A DNA stretch of 64,000 nt from JAJYNJ01 sp963757865 (GTDB taxonomy: Bacteria; Chloroflexota; Limnocylindria; Limnocylindrales; CSP1-4), in the NCBI GenBank assembly GCA_963757865.1, contig CAVWSU010000012.1, positions 1-64,000 of the forward strand, given 5' to 3'. This document shows, in pieces, positions 45,596 to 54,844 of this stretch. A model generated the notes under the pieces. The model saw only the letters and a program-made list of their open reading frames with translations, searched no databases and was not told the origin of the DNA. Made by a program: the position numbers and the translations under genes. Each line of letters starts with the position of its first letter. Positions within the stretch are counted from its first letter, which is position 1.

Positions 45596-45773
45596 TGAAC
45601 GGACGGGCGCCTGTGGACGGCCAGCGATTCTGTCCGAGCTGAGCGGCCGGCGACATGACCGGACGGAGGCCCGCCTCCGGCCCCCGGCCCTCGACACGCC
45701 CGGGACCTGTCAGGTCCGGCACCATGGACACGTCTGCGACGATCGATCCGGGAGCACGACGCCGCAGGCTGGG

Positions 45774-46499
45774 GTGGGCCACCGGCGGGCGAAGTCGCCC
45801 CGTCCGGCGCGGCCGTCGTGGCAGGAGGTACGGACCATACCCGACGCGGACCTGTACCGGATCCTCGATGTGCCGGAGTCGGCCGACCTGGCGACCATTC
45901 GCGCCTCGTACCGGCGGCTCGCGCGCCGGTACCACCCGGATACCCGGCCCGGCGCGCCCGTCCCCGACGCGGGGCTCGCCGAGGCCGAGGCCCTTCGCCG
46001 CATGACCGAGATCAATCGCGCCTGGGAAGTGCTTCGGGATCCCGCTCGGCGCGCCGCGTACGACGTCCGCAGGGCGGCGGCGCGGGCAGGCGCCACCTCG
46101 CGAGGCGTCCCGTCGGCAGCCAGGCCGGCGGCATCCGCCACGACCCCCACCGGTGCCGCCTCCTCGTTTCGGGGTGCCGCGCCGGCACCTCCCACCGGAT
46201 CGAGCCGGGCCGGTGGCACCCCGCCGCCACCCCCCATCGGATCGAGCCCGGCCGGTGGCACCGCAGCGCCACCGCATGCCCGGGCGAACCCGGCCGACGG
46301 CACGGTCCTGACGTTCGGCCGGTATGCCGGCTGGTCGCTGGTCGAGCTCGCACGGCGCGACCCCGACTACCTCGAGTGGCTCGACCGCTCGCCCGCCGGC
46401 CGGTCGCACAGGGACGAGATCGACGTGCTGCTGCGGCGCGTGGGACGGCGGGGCCAGACCAGCGATCCCCTGACCAGGACGCCTCGCTTCCGCGGCTAG
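45774..46499 (+). CDS. J-domain protein with C-terminal GRYAGWSL module
   Basis: The J domain reads DADLYRILDVPESADLATIR, with HPD in RRYHPDTRPG and an insert before helix III. A Pro/Gly/Ser linker (about residues 115-180) contains a near-repeat of GSSPAGGT units. The C-terminus, LTFGRYAGWSLVELARRDPD then YLEWLDRSPAG, matches a small module often fused to J domains or found alone in other bacteria. No Cys-rich zinc region is present, so it is not DnaJ itself. GTG 45774 is a likely start; an upstream start at 45531 would add 81 residues. Confidence 0.7.
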   Translation: MGHRRAKSPRPARPSWQEVRTIPDADLYRILDVPESADLATIRASYRRLARRYHPDTRPGAPVPDAGLAEAEALRRMTEINRAWEVLRDPARRAAYDVRRAAARAGATSRGVPSAARPAASATTPTGAASSFRGAAPAPPTGSSRAGGTPPPPPIGSSPAGGTAAPPHARANPADGTVLTFGRYAGWSLVELARRDPDYLEWLDRSPAGRSHRDEIDVLLRRVGRRGQTSDPLTRTPRFRG

Positions 46500-46512
46500 G
46501 TTCGCGGCCCCG

Positions 46513-47670
46513 TCACCACTTGGGCCGCACCTGTCTCAGGTTGATCGACTGCAGGACGCCGAGTCCGAGCGCGATGCTGATCAGCGACGCCCCGCCGTGC
46601 GTGATGAACGGCAGCGGGATGCCCGTCACGGGCATGATCCCGATGGTCATCCCCACGTTCACCAGGACCTGGAAGATGATCATGGAGGCCATGGCGCCGG
46701 CGAACGCCAGCCCGAAGGCGTCCTCCGAGTGCCACGCGGCAAGCAGGATGCGCCAGATCAGCGCGGCGAACAGCAGGAAGACCACGATCGCGCCCACGAA
46801 GCCCAGCTCCTCGGCCAGGATCGAGAACACGAAGTCGGTGGATTGCACCGGCAGGAAGTCGAGCTGGTTCTGGGTCCCGTTCGTCAGGCCCCTTCCGAAC
46901 AGCCCGCCCGATCCCACCGCGATCATCGACTGGATGACGTGGTACCCGGAGCCCTGCGGATCGGCGGTCGGGTCCAGGAACGAGATCAGCCGTTGCTTCT
47001 GGTAGTCGCGCAGCACGTACGTCCACGCGAAGGGAATGGCGGCGACCGTGGCGGCCGCCGCGACGGACAGCCACCGGATGCTCGCCCCGGAGACGAACAG
47101 CGTGCCCATGAGCATCGCCCCGAAGACCAGCGATGTGCCGAGGTCGGGCTGCATCGCGACCAGCACGATGGGCGGCGCGATCAGCGCGGCCGCGCCAACG
47201 ATCGTGAACAGCCCGCTCACCCGTGACTCGCGCGAGCTCATCCAGTTCGCCAGCACCACGGCCATGAGGACCTTCGCAAGCTCGGAGAACTGGAACTGCA
47301 TGCCGCCGATCGTGACCCACCGTGCCGTGCCGCCGACCCCGGTTCCGATGGCGAGGGAGAGCACCAGCAACCCGAGGTTGACGAAGTACAGCGGCCAGGC
47401 GAACGTCTTCAGCCAGCGGTAGTCGAACGCCGCGGCGACCAGGAAGGCGATGATGGCGAGCCCCGCCCACACGAGCCCCCGCGCGAACGTCGAATCGGAC
47501 GCCAGCGGCGACACGCCGGCCTCGTAGCTGTTCGTGTAGGCCATCAGGAGGCCCATGCCGGCCAGCAGCGACGCGTAGATCACGAGCTGGACGTCGAACG
47601 CCCCCCACGCGGCGGCAGCCGCCTGGCTGGCCCACTTGAGCCGATCCTGCTGGAGCCGGATGGTCCCCAC
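46513..47670 (-). CDS. rodA: RodA, SEDS peptidoglycan glycosyltransferase
   Basis: The 385-residue protein has ten TM helices of the SEDS family, with GGTARWVTIGGMQFQFSELA, AMQPDLGTSLVFGAML with the catalytic Asp, and GIPLPFITHGGASLISIALG. It polymerises lipid II for cell elongation and works with the PBP2 gene 2 nt upstream. It converges with the J-domain gene, 13 nt away. Motifs and length are normal. Confidence 0.93.
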   Translation of the reverse strand: MGTIRLQQDRLKWASQAAAAAWGAFDVQLVIYASLLAGMGLLMAYTNSYEAGVSPLASDSTFARGLVWAGLAIIAFLVAAAFDYRWLKTFAWPLYFVNLGLLVLSLAIGTGVGGTARWVTIGGMQFQFSELAKVLMAVVLANWMSSRESRVSGLFTIVGAAALIAPPIVLVAMQPDLGTSLVFGAMLMGTLFVSGASIRWLSVAAAATVAAIPFAWTYVLRDYQKQRLISFLDPTADPQGSGYHVIQSMIAVGSGGLFGRGLTNGTQNQLDFLPVQSTDFVFSILAEELGFVGAIVVFLLFAALIWRILLAAWHSEDAFGLAFAGAMASMIIFQVLVNVGMTIGIMPVTGIPLPFITHGGASLISIALGLGVLQSINLRQVRPKW

Positions 47671-47672
47671 CG

Positions 47673-49556
47673 TCAGTTACCCGCGCCGGGCTGGATCAGG
47701 AACAGGTTCCGGTAGTCCTTCTTGATGCCGTAGTGCATCTGCAGGAAGTACTTGACGAGCTCGGTGGACGGGTTGCCGATGCTCTGGGAGGTGTCGTACG
47801 TGAAGGCGAGGATGGCCAGCTGCGAGTCGGTCCTGGCGAAGTTGCCGCTGGGCGACACGAAGCCCACGAACCAGGAGTCGAACGGGAGGTTTCCATCGAC
47901 TTTGCGGGTCCCGAACTCCGCGGTGCCGGTCTTGCCGGCGACGTACAGGGGCATGTCCACGACGTTCCCGGTGTGGCGCACGACGACCGCCTCGCGGGCG
48001 GCCTCGCGCATGTAGGTCAGCACGGAGGCGGGTACCTTGAGCTGTGCCCGCACCTTGGGCGCGAAGGCCTGCACGACCTGGCCGCCGGGCGCGGTGATCT
48101 GGCGCACGATCTGGGGCTGCAGGAGCTTGCCGCCGTTGATCATCGCGCAGTAGGCGTCGAGGAGCTCGATCGGGGTGACCGCGTCGTAGCCCTGCCCGAT
48201 GCCCGCGAGGTACGTCTCGCCCGGGAAGATCGATTCGCCGAAGGTCTGCATCTTCCACTCGTTCGACGGCACGATGCCGGTGGCCTCGCCCGGCAGGTCG
48301 ATGCCCGTGGGGGACCCGAAGCCGAACTGGTGCGCGTAGTAGGCCAGCCGGTCGATGCCCACGAGGGCCGCCGCCTGGTAGAAGAACGTGTCGCTCGACT
48401 GGGCATACGCGCCGGCCACCGTGAGCGGCCCGAAGCCCACGCCGTTCCAGTCGTTGAAGCGATAGCCCCCCAGCATGAGGTGCCCGTACGTCTGGAGGGT
48501 CTGGTCCGGCCCGAGCTTGCCGTCGCCGAGCACGGCGCTGCCCGTGACGAGCTTGTACGTCGAGCCGGGCGGATAGATCTCGCCGATCGCGTGGTCGAGC
48601 AGCGGCTGGTTGGGGTCGGTCGCCAGCTTCTGGTAGGCGGCGGTCGAGATCCCGCGGGCGAACAGGTTGTCGTCGTACGTGGGCAGGCTGACCATCGCGA
48701 GCACCTCGCCGGTCTGCGGGTTCATCACGATCACGACGCCCTTCTTGATCCCGGCAGCCGTGATCCCCCACTCCAGGGCCGTCTGTGCCTGCTCCTGTGT
48801 CTTCAGGTCGATCGACAGCTGCAGCGTGTCGCCGGCCTGCGGCTGGGTCGGCGTGCTGAGCACCTGGATCTGCCGGCCCGAGGCATCGCGCTCGACCTCC
48901 TCGACTCCGTAGGTGCCCCGGAGCTGCTGCTCGTACTGCGCCTCGAGCCCCGCCTGCCCGATGACGTCGTCGGGAAGGTACCCCTTCGACTGCAGCAACC
49001 GGAGCTGGTCGGCGCTGATGGGGCCCGTATAGCCGAGGATCTGGGCGAGCGTCGGACCGTAGCGGTAGTCGCGGCGGGCCTCGGCCACCACTTCCACGCC
49101 GGGCAGCGCGATGTGCTCCTCCGAGATCAGTCGCGCGACGTCCTCCGGCACGTCGGTCGCGATCCGAACGAGGTCGAAGCGCGAGCCGGGGCTGCCGTCG
49201 ATCGCCTCGTTGATGGCGGTCGGCGTGAGCCCGAGCATCTCGCTGAGCCTCGAGACGACGACGTCCCGCTGGCTGTAGGGCAGGTCGGCCGGCCGGATCT
49301 TGACGGAGAACGAGGGCACGTTGAGCACGAGCGAACGGCCCGCCCGATCCACGATGAGCCCCCGGCTCGAGGGGATCGGCTGCGACACCGTCGTGTTCGC
49401 GGTCGTCTGTCCCTGGCCGACCGGTCCGTTCCCGATCTGGAGGTAGAAGAGACGGACCGCCAGGGTCGACATGACGAGCAGGACGGCAAGCCCGAACAGG
49501 AGGAAACGCGGCAGCAGCCGCGCGCTGCGCGGGCGCTCGTCGACGAGCGGCGTCAC
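47673..49556 (-). CDS. mrdA: Penicillin-binding protein 2 (MrdA), transpeptidase
   Basis: The 627-residue class B PBP has one N-terminal TM helix (about 13-35), a dimerisation/pedestal domain, and the transpeptidase triad: SxxK in YPPGSTYKLVTGSA, SSD in YAQSSDTFFYQ, and KTG in YVAGKTGTAEFG. It crosslinks lateral wall together with RodA. The mreD-mrdA-rodA order is standard. Nothing unusual is seen. Confidence 0.93.
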   Translation of the reverse strand: MTPLVDERPRSARLLPRFLLFGLAVLLVMSTLAVRLFYLQIGNGPVGQGQTTANTTVSQPIPSSRGLIVDRAGRSLVLNVPSFSVKIRPADLPYSQRDVVVSRLSEMLGLTPTAINEAIDGSPGSRFDLVRIATDVPEDVARLISEEHIALPGVEVVAEARRDYRYGPTLAQILGYTGPISADQLRLLQSKGYLPDDVIGQAGLEAQYEQQLRGTYGVEEVERDASGRQIQVLSTPTQPQAGDTLQLSIDLKTQEQAQTALEWGITAAGIKKGVVIVMNPQTGEVLAMVSLPTYDDNLFARGISTAAYQKLATDPNQPLLDHAIGEIYPPGSTYKLVTGSAVLGDGKLGPDQTLQTYGHLMLGGYRFNDWNGVGFGPLTVAGAYAQSSDTFFYQAAALVGIDRLAYYAHQFGFGSPTGIDLPGEATGIVPSNEWKMQTFGESIFPGETYLAGIGQGYDAVTPIELLDAYCAMINGGKLLQPQIVRQITAPGGQVVQAFAPKVRAQLKVPASVLTYMREAAREAVVVRHTGNVVDMPLYVAGKTGTAEFGTRKVDGNLPFDSWFVGFVSPSGNFARTDSQLAILAFTYDTSQSIGNPSTELVKYFLQMHYGIKKDYRNLFLIQPGAGN

Positions 49557-49611
49557 GGCTTCACCACGGCGGACGGTTCCGTCGAACGCGACTCACGGGC
49601 GGCGATCCGGC

Positions 49612-50118
49612 TCACCACTCGATGCGGTCGTACGTGCCCCAGCGCACCCAGATCCACCTGCCGGCCAGCGCGAACGGCACGGCCAGCACGGTGTTCTCGA
49701 TCGCGACCGGGACCGTGGCGCCGATCGGATTGGTGATCGGTATGCCCCCGAGCGCCGCGGCAACCAGCAGCCCGAACACGAACTGGTAGACGAACGTCAG
49801 CGGAAACGTCAGCACAACGGCGGTGACGACGTGATTCCGGCCCGCCACCCGCGCGATCGCCGCCGCGAGGCCGACCGCCACCAGCAGGGCGACCACGGTC
49901 GAGCCGATGGGCCGCCCGGGCGCCGTCAGCAGGTCGAGCGTCAGGCCACCGGCGAATGCCCACACGAAACCTCGTTCGCTCCCGATCGTCACGACGACCG
50001 CGAGGCTGCTCACGAGAACGATGTCGGGCCTCGCGCCACCGATGCTCACGAAGGGGACCACGCTCGCGTCGAGCAGCGCGGCCACGATCGCTCCGACCAC
50101 GGCGAGGGCGACTTGCAT
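49612..50118 (-). CDS. mreD: Rod-shape determining protein MreD
   Basis: The 168-residue protein from ATG 50118 (MQVALAVVGAIVAALLDASV) has five or six TM helices, with PDIVLVSSLAVVVTIGSERG and GLTLDLLTAPGRPIGS, the usual MreD loop. It links MreB and the wall machinery. GAGGAA precedes this ATG; an in-frame start 20 codons upstream (50178) is less likely. mreC, normally upstream, is absent. A minus-strand TATACT at 50207-50202 is a likely -10. Confidence 0.85.
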   Translation of the reverse strand: MQVALAVVGAIVAALLDASVVPFVSIGGARPDIVLVSSLAVVVTIGSERGFVWAFAGGLTLDLLTAPGRPIGSTVVALLVAVGLAAAIARVAGRNHVVTAVVLTFPLTFVYQFVFGLLVAAALGGIPITNPIGATVPVAIENTVLAVPFALAGRWIWVRWGTYDRIEW

Positions 50119-50201
50119 CGTGGCGTTCCTCGTGGCTGTCGCGCCCGACGGCGCTGGAAAACTGGGGGATCGCAGCACGCGCCAGGGTCATCGCCCGGCG
50201 A

Positions 50202-50207
50202 AGTATA
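50202..50207 (-). promoter_or_regulatory. -10 hexamer of mreD-mrdA-rodA
   Basis: TATACT on the minus strand, 83 nt before the chosen mreD ATG. No clear -35 was seen. The surrounding 50119-50476 spacer also holds the parS site and the parA promoter. Confidence 0.35.
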
Positions 50208-50416
50208 CAGGCCGGCCCCCTCCCCCACCATCGCGTCGAGGCTCCGCGCGGCCCATGACGGGCCCTGCCATCACGGGCGGAGGACAGGCTGCGGCCTGCT
50301 CACGGGGGCCTGGGCAACGCGGAGCGGCCGTCACGGTGCTCTCCACGTGGCGTGCTACACCCGAGCACGTGGCCTCGATGGCACGGTTGCGGCCGGGACC
50401 CGCGTGCCGTCCAATT

Positions 50417-50432
50417 TGTTCCACGTGAAACA
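50417..50432. promoter_or_regulatory. parS-like centromere site
   Basis: TGTTCCACGTGAAACA matches the bacterial parS consensus (TGTTTCACGTGAAACA) at 15 of 16 positions and is a near-perfect palindrome. It lies 44 bp upstream of parA. ParB from the same operon is expected to load here. This suggests proximity to the replication origin. Confidence 0.9.
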
Positions 50433-50463
50433 ACCGATAAGGGCGCGCAAAGGTCGTTTCGGC

Positions 50464-50469
50464 TAGAAT
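50464..50469 (+). promoter_or_regulatory. -10 hexamer of parA (leaderless)
   Basis: TAGAAT ends 7 nt before GTG 50477, with no ribosome site between, so the parA mRNA is probably leaderless. Confidence 0.45.
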
Positions 50470-50476
50470 ACGTTCG

Positions 50477-51346
50477 GTGGGTGTGAACGGACGGGGGAGC
50501 AGGAGCGGCGACACGATCGCGTGCGCCAACCAGAAGGGCGGGGTCGGCAAGACCACCACCGTCGTCAACCTCGGCGCCTACCTGGCGATGGCCGAACGGT
50601 CCGTCCTCGTGGTCGATCTCGACCCCCAGGGCAACGCAACGAGCGGGCTCGGCGTCGAAAAGTCGGGCGTCAACCGCTCCATCTACGATGCCCTCTGCGA
50701 CGACATGGCGGCCGACGAGCTCATCGTGCGGACGCCCGTGGAACGGCTCGATCTCATTCCCTCGTCGCTTTCGCTGGCTGGGGCGGAGGTGGAGCTGGCG
50801 CCAATGTCTCAGCGCGAACGCCGGCTGGCCCGCGTGCTGGAGCCCCTCACGGAGCGATATGACCATATCCTCATCGACTGTCCTCCGAGCCTCGGTCTCC
50901 TGACGGTGAACGCCCTCACGGCCGCGGGATCGGTCCTCGTTCCGCTCCAGTGCGAGTACTACGCCCTGGAAGGATTGAGCCAGCTCGTGGCGACCATCAA
51001 CCTCGTGCGCGATCACCTGAACCCGGAGCTTGGTATCCGCGGTGTGGTCCTCACGATGTTCGACTCGCGGACGCTGCTGTCCGCGGAAGTCAGGGACGAG
51101 GCACGCCGCCACCTGGATGGCTCGGTCTACGACACGATCATCCCTCGCAGCGTGCGCCTGTCGGAAGCGCCCAGCTACGGGGTCCCGATCGCGATCTACC
51201 GTCCGGACTCGAAGGGCGCCGAGGCATACGCCGCGCTCGCACGCGAATTCATCGCCAGGGGCGCCGCCACCGGAATCGGGCCACGACCGTCGACACCGAG
51301 GACGCCGTCATCCGAGATGACGCCAGTACGTGCGGTGCCGTCGTGA
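50477..51346 (+). CDS. parA: ParA/Soj chromosome partitioning ATPase
   Basis: The 289-residue protein has the deviant Walker A CANQKGGVGKTTTVVNLGAY, the Walker B-like VVDLDPQGNATSGLG and ILIDCPPSLGLLTVNALT. The last 25 residues are an extra Pro/Thr-rich tail. It moves ParB-parS complexes at chromosome segregation. A parS site lies just upstream and parB overlaps its end (GTGA). Start GTG 50477 follows TAGAAT. Confidence 0.95.
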   Translation: MGVNGRGSRSGDTIACANQKGGVGKTTTVVNLGAYLAMAERSVLVVDLDPQGNATSGLGVEKSGVNRSIYDALCDDMAADELIVRTPVERLDLIPSSLSLAGAEVELAPMSQRERRLARVLEPLTERYDHILIDCPPSLGLLTVNALTAAGSVLVPLQCEYYALEGLSQLVATINLVRDHLNPELGIRGVVLTMFDSRTLLSAEVRDEARRHLDGSVYDTIIPRSVRLSEAPSYGVPIAIYRPDSKGAEAYAALAREFIARGAATGIGPRPSTPRTPSSEMTPVRAVPS

Positions 51347-52221
51347 GCGCGCGTCCGAGCGGCCTGGGACGCGGCCTCGCGTCGCTGATCCCTTCCGGTA
51401 CCGCCGCAATGGCCGCACCTGCCGAGATTCCGTTGGACCGGATCCGCGCCAATCCGTACCAGCCGCGCAAGGCGATGGACGACGAGGCGCTCCAGGGCCT
51501 CGCGGCCAGCATCGTCGAACACGGGGTGCTCCAGCCGATCCTCGTGAGCGAGACGTTGGACGGATACGAGCTCATCGCCGGCGAACGACGTCTGCGCGCG
51601 GCACGCATCGCCGGCCTCACGCGGATCCCGGCCGTGGTCCACCAGCTGGCCGGTCGGGAACAGCTGGAAGTGGCCCTCGTCGAGAACATCCAGCGCGCCG
51701 ATCTGAACCCGCTGGAGGAGGCCGAAGCCTACCGCCAGCTCACGGACGAGTTCGGCCTGAGCCAGGACGACGTCGCCCGCCGCGTCGGTCGTGCACGCTC
51801 CACCGTCGCCAACACCCTGCGCCTCCTCGACCTGGCACCGACCGTGCAGATGGCCGTCCGGGACGGCTCCATCTCCGAGGGACATGCCAGGGCCATCGCG
51901 TCGGTCGAACGGACACCCGAGCAGGAGGCCCTTCTCGCCGCGGTCGTCCACCGTGGCCTCTCCGTCAGGCAGACCGAAGAGCTCGCGCGTCGCCTCAAGC
52001 AGGCGCCCCCGCAACCCGATGCCGCCGAGCCATCCGCGGATCTCGTTGCGCCTGCGCCATCCGACCCGGAGGTCGAACGAATCGAAGCGGAGCTGCGGAC
52101 CCTCCTCGGCACCAAGGTGAGCCTGACGCGGTCCCGGAAGGGAGGTCGCATCGTGATCGAGTACTACGACGAGGCGGATCTGAACCGTTTGTACGAGAAG
52201 CTCCTGGGTGGCGTCGCGTGA
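51343..52221 (+). CDS. parB: ParB/Spo0J chromosome partitioning protein
   Basis: The 292-residue protein has RPSGLGRGLASLIP at the start, the CTPase/ParB fold (IRANPYQPRKAMDDEALQGL, YELIAGERRLRAARIAGL, LVENIQRADLNPLEEAEAYR), the parS-binding HTH (QDDVARRVGRARSTVANTLR) and a C-terminal dimerisation segment. It spreads from parS as a CTP-dependent clamp. GTG 51343 overlaps the parA stop. Confidence 0.95.
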   Translation: MSARPSGLGRGLASLIPSGTAAMAAPAEIPLDRIRANPYQPRKAMDDEALQGLAASIVEHGVLQPILVSETLDGYELIAGERRLRAARIAGLTRIPAVVHQLAGREQLEVALVENIQRADLNPLEEAEAYRQLTDEFGLSQDDVARRVGRARSTVANTLRLLDLAPTVQMAVRDGSISEGHARAIASVERTPEQEALLAAVVHRGLSVRQTEELARRLKQAPPQPDAAEPSADLVAPAPSDPEVERIEAELRTLLGTKVSLTRSRKGGRIVIEYYDEADLNRLYEKLLGGVA

Positions 52222-54206
52222 CGAGTCCGGGACCCCGCCGCGCCCCCGCAGCCGATCCCTCGGTCGACACGCCTCGTCGCGGCCGCGGCAAGGCACAGCA
52301 GCCGGCCGTGCCCGCATACGACGCCAGCAGCATCCAGGTCCTCGAGGGGCTCGAGGCCGTGCGGCGCCGTCCGGGCATGTACATCGGCTCGACCGACGGC
52401 CGCGGGCTCCACCACCTCATCTGGGAGGTCGTGGACAACTCGATCGACGAGGCCATGGCGGGATACGCGACCCGCATCGACGTCATCATCCACGCGGACG
52501 GGAGTGTCGCCGTCACCGACGACGGCCGCGGTGTCCCCGTGGGACGGCACCGGACGGGCAAGGACGCCCTCGAGGTGGTGCACACCGTCCTCCACGCCGG
52601 CGGCAAGTTCGGGGGAGGGGGATACAAGGTCTCGGGCGGCCTCCACGGCGTGGGCGTCAGCGTGGTGAACGCGCTCTCCGCCTGGCTGAACGTGGAATCC
52701 GCCCGCGACGGCAGGGTCTGGGGCCAGTCCTACGAGCGCGGCAAGCCCGTGGGGCCGGTTCACGAGATCGGCCCGTCGAGCGGGCGGCACGGCACGACCA
52801 CCCGGTTCATGCCGGACGCCGAGGTGTTCGAGACGCTCGACTGGTCGTTCGAGACGATCGCCCAGCGCCTGCGCGAGTCGGCCTACCTGAACAAGGGCGT
52901 CTGGATCCGGCTGGTGGACGAGCGCGCTGACCCGCCGCACGAGCGATCCTTCTATTTCGAAGGCGGGCTGATCAGCTTCGTCCGGCACCTCAACAAGAAC
53001 AAGGAGACGCTGCACGTCCGGCCCATCTACGTCGAGCGCCGGGAGGGCCAGACCTCCATCGAGGTCGCCCTGCAGTACAACGACACGTACACCGAGACCG
53101 TGCTGGCGTTCGCGAACAACATCAACACGGTCGACGGCGGGACACACGTCACGGGCTTCCGGGCCGCCCTCACGACGTCCCTCAACGACTGGGCGCGCCG
53201 CGGCGGCGTCCTCAAGGACTCCGACGCCAACCTCTCGGGCGACGATGTCCGCGAGGGCCTGACGGCGGTCATCAGCGTGAAGCTGATGGAGCCGCAGTTC
53301 GAGGGGCAGACGAAGGCAAAGCTCGGCAACGCCGAGGTCAAGGGCCAGGTGCAGGCCGCCGTCGCGGAGGGCCTGGCGCAGTACCTCGACGAGAACCCCG
53401 CCGACGGGCGGCGGATCATCGACAAGTGCCTCACCGCATCGCGAGCACGGGAAGCCGCCCGAAAGGCGAGGGATCTCGTCATCCGGAAGGGTGCCCTCGA
53501 GGGCGCCGCGCTCCCGGGCAAACTGGCCGACTGCCAGGAACGCGACCCCGCGAGGAGCGAGCTCTTCATCGTGGAGGGCGACTCCGCAGGAGGCTCCGCG
53601 AAGCAGGGTCGTGATCGGCGGTTCCAGGCGATCCTCCCGCTCCGGGGGAAGCTGCTGAACGTCGAGAAGGCCCGGCTGGACCGCATGCTCGGCTCGGAGA
53701 ACGTGCGGCCGCTGATCGTGGCGCTCGGAGCCGGGATCGGCGACTCGCTCGACATCGCGAAGCTCCGCTACCACCGGATCGTGCTGCTGTCCGACGCCGA
53801 CGTGGACGGGGCTCACATCCGTACCCTGCTGCTGACGTTCTTCTACCGGCACCTGCCGTCGGTCATCGAGCAGGGCTTCCTGTACATCGCGCAACCGCCG
53901 CTCTACCGCGTGAGCACGGGGAAGATCACGCACTACGCGTCGGACGAGAAGCAGCGGGACGAGATCATCCGCGACATGAAGACGAAGAACGTGACGGTCC
54001 AGCGCTTCAAGGGCCTCGGCGAGATGAACGCCGAGCAGCTCTGGGAGACGACCATGAACCCGGCGACCCGCACGCTCCTCCAGGTCACCACGGAAGACGC
54101 GGGGGTGGCCGACGAGGTCTTCACCACGCTGATGGGGGAGCGGGTGGGGCCCCGCCGGGACTTCATCCGGTCCGAGGCCCGTCGGGTGCGGAACCTGGAC
54201 GTCTGA
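52218..54206 (+). CDS. gyrB: DNA gyrase subunit B
   Basis: The 662-residue protein has the GHKL ATPase part (VVDNSIDEAMAGYATRIDV, DDGRGVPVGRHRTGKDALE, GGLHGVGVSVVNALSAWL), the TOPRIM part (FIVEGDSAGGSAKQGRDRRF, LLSDADVDGAHIRTLLLTFF) and the C-terminal FKGLGEMNAEQLWETTMNP. With GyrA it supercoils DNA. The first 35 residues are an extra Arg/Pro lead. GTG 52218 overlaps the parB stop, placing gyrB in the par operon. Length is typical for GyrB without insert. Confidence 0.95.
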   Translation: MTSPGPRRAPAADPSVDTPRRGRGKAQQPAVPAYDASSIQVLEGLEAVRRRPGMYIGSTDGRGLHHLIWEVVDNSIDEAMAGYATRIDVIIHADGSVAVTDDGRGVPVGRHRTGKDALEVVHTVLHAGGKFGGGGYKVSGGLHGVGVSVVNALSAWLNVESARDGRVWGQSYERGKPVGPVHEIGPSSGRHGTTTRFMPDAEVFETLDWSFETIAQRLRESAYLNKGVWIRLVDERADPPHERSFYFEGGLISFVRHLNKNKETLHVRPIYVERREGQTSIEVALQYNDTYTETVLAFANNINTVDGGTHVTGFRAALTTSLNDWARRGGVLKDSDANLSGDDVREGLTAVISVKLMEPQFEGQTKAKLGNAEVKGQVQAAVAEGLAQYLDENPADGRRIIDKCLTASRAREAARKARDLVIRKGALEGAALPGKLADCQERDPARSELFIVEGDSAGGSAKQGRDRRFQAILPLRGKLLNVEKARLDRMLGSENVRPLIVALGAGIGDSLDIAKLRYHRIVLLSDADVDGAHIRTLLLTFFYRHLPSVIEQGFLYIAQPPLYRVSTGKITHYASDEKQRDEIIRDMKTKNVTVQRFKGLGEMNAEQLWETTMNPATRTLLQVTTEDAGVADEVFTTLMGERVGPRRDFIRSEARRVRNLDV

Positions 54207-54211
54207 CGCAC

Positions 54212-54844
54212 ATGAGCGCACCGCTTCGCAACGGCGATCGCCCGGCCGTGACGGAGATCCCCGTCGGCGACCGCCGGTTGCTCATGCGACCGCACGGCTG
54301 CTTCGCGTGCGGCGAGCTGAACGTGTCGGGGCTGCGCCTGCAGCTCCATGCCGACTCCGGGGTGTGCTGGGCCGAACCCGTGCTCGACGAGCGGTTCATG
54401 GGATGGGAGGGGATCGCGCACGGCGGCATCACCTGCGCCATCCTCGACGAAGTGATGGCGTGGGCCCTCGTGGACGAGGACTGCTGGGGGCTCACGGCCC
54501 GCATGTCGGTCGACTTCCGCCGGCCCGTCCCGATCGGCAAGGCGCTGCGGGCCGAGGGACGCGTGGTCGAGCGCCGGCGCCGGGTGATCCGGACGGAGGG
54601 CAGGCTGCTCGACCTGGCGGACGGCAGCGTCCTGGCGACGGCCGAGGCCGTGTACGTGGACGCGCCGCCGGAGCGCAAGGCCGAGCTGAAGCGGCGCTAC
54701 GAGTTCCGCATCGCGCCCGGAGAACCCGCGGGGCAGGGGAGCGCGCCGTGGCCATGGCCACGGGGATCGGACGGCGAAACCTCGGCGGATGCCGCCGCTA
54801 CGGGAGAGGCCCGGCCAGGAGCCGTGTCGGAGGCCGTGCCTTGA
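54212..54844 (+). CDS. Hotdog-fold thioesterase-like protein (PaaI/THEM4 type)
   Basis: The 210-residue protein has a Cys-containing lead, MRPHGCFACGELNVSGLRL, then the hotdog core with GIAHGGITCAILDEVMAWAL (the HGG turn) and ARMSVDFRRPVPIGKALRAE. The tail after residue 175 is Pro/Gly/Ala-rich. This subfamily hydrolyses acyl-CoA or acyl-ACP; the substrate is unknown. It starts 6 nt after gyrB and overlaps the AlkD-like gene, so it belongs to the gyrase transcript, an unusual partner. Confidence 0.8.
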   Translation: MSAPLRNGDRPAVTEIPVGDRRLLMRPHGCFACGELNVSGLRLQLHADSGVCWAEPVLDERFMGWEGIAHGGITCAILDEVMAWALVDEDCWGLTARMSVDFRRPVPIGKALRAEGRVVERRRRVIRTEGRLLDLADGSVLATAEAVYVDAPPERKAELKRRYEFRIAPGEPAGQGSAPWPWPRGSDGETSADAAATGEARPGAVSEAVP

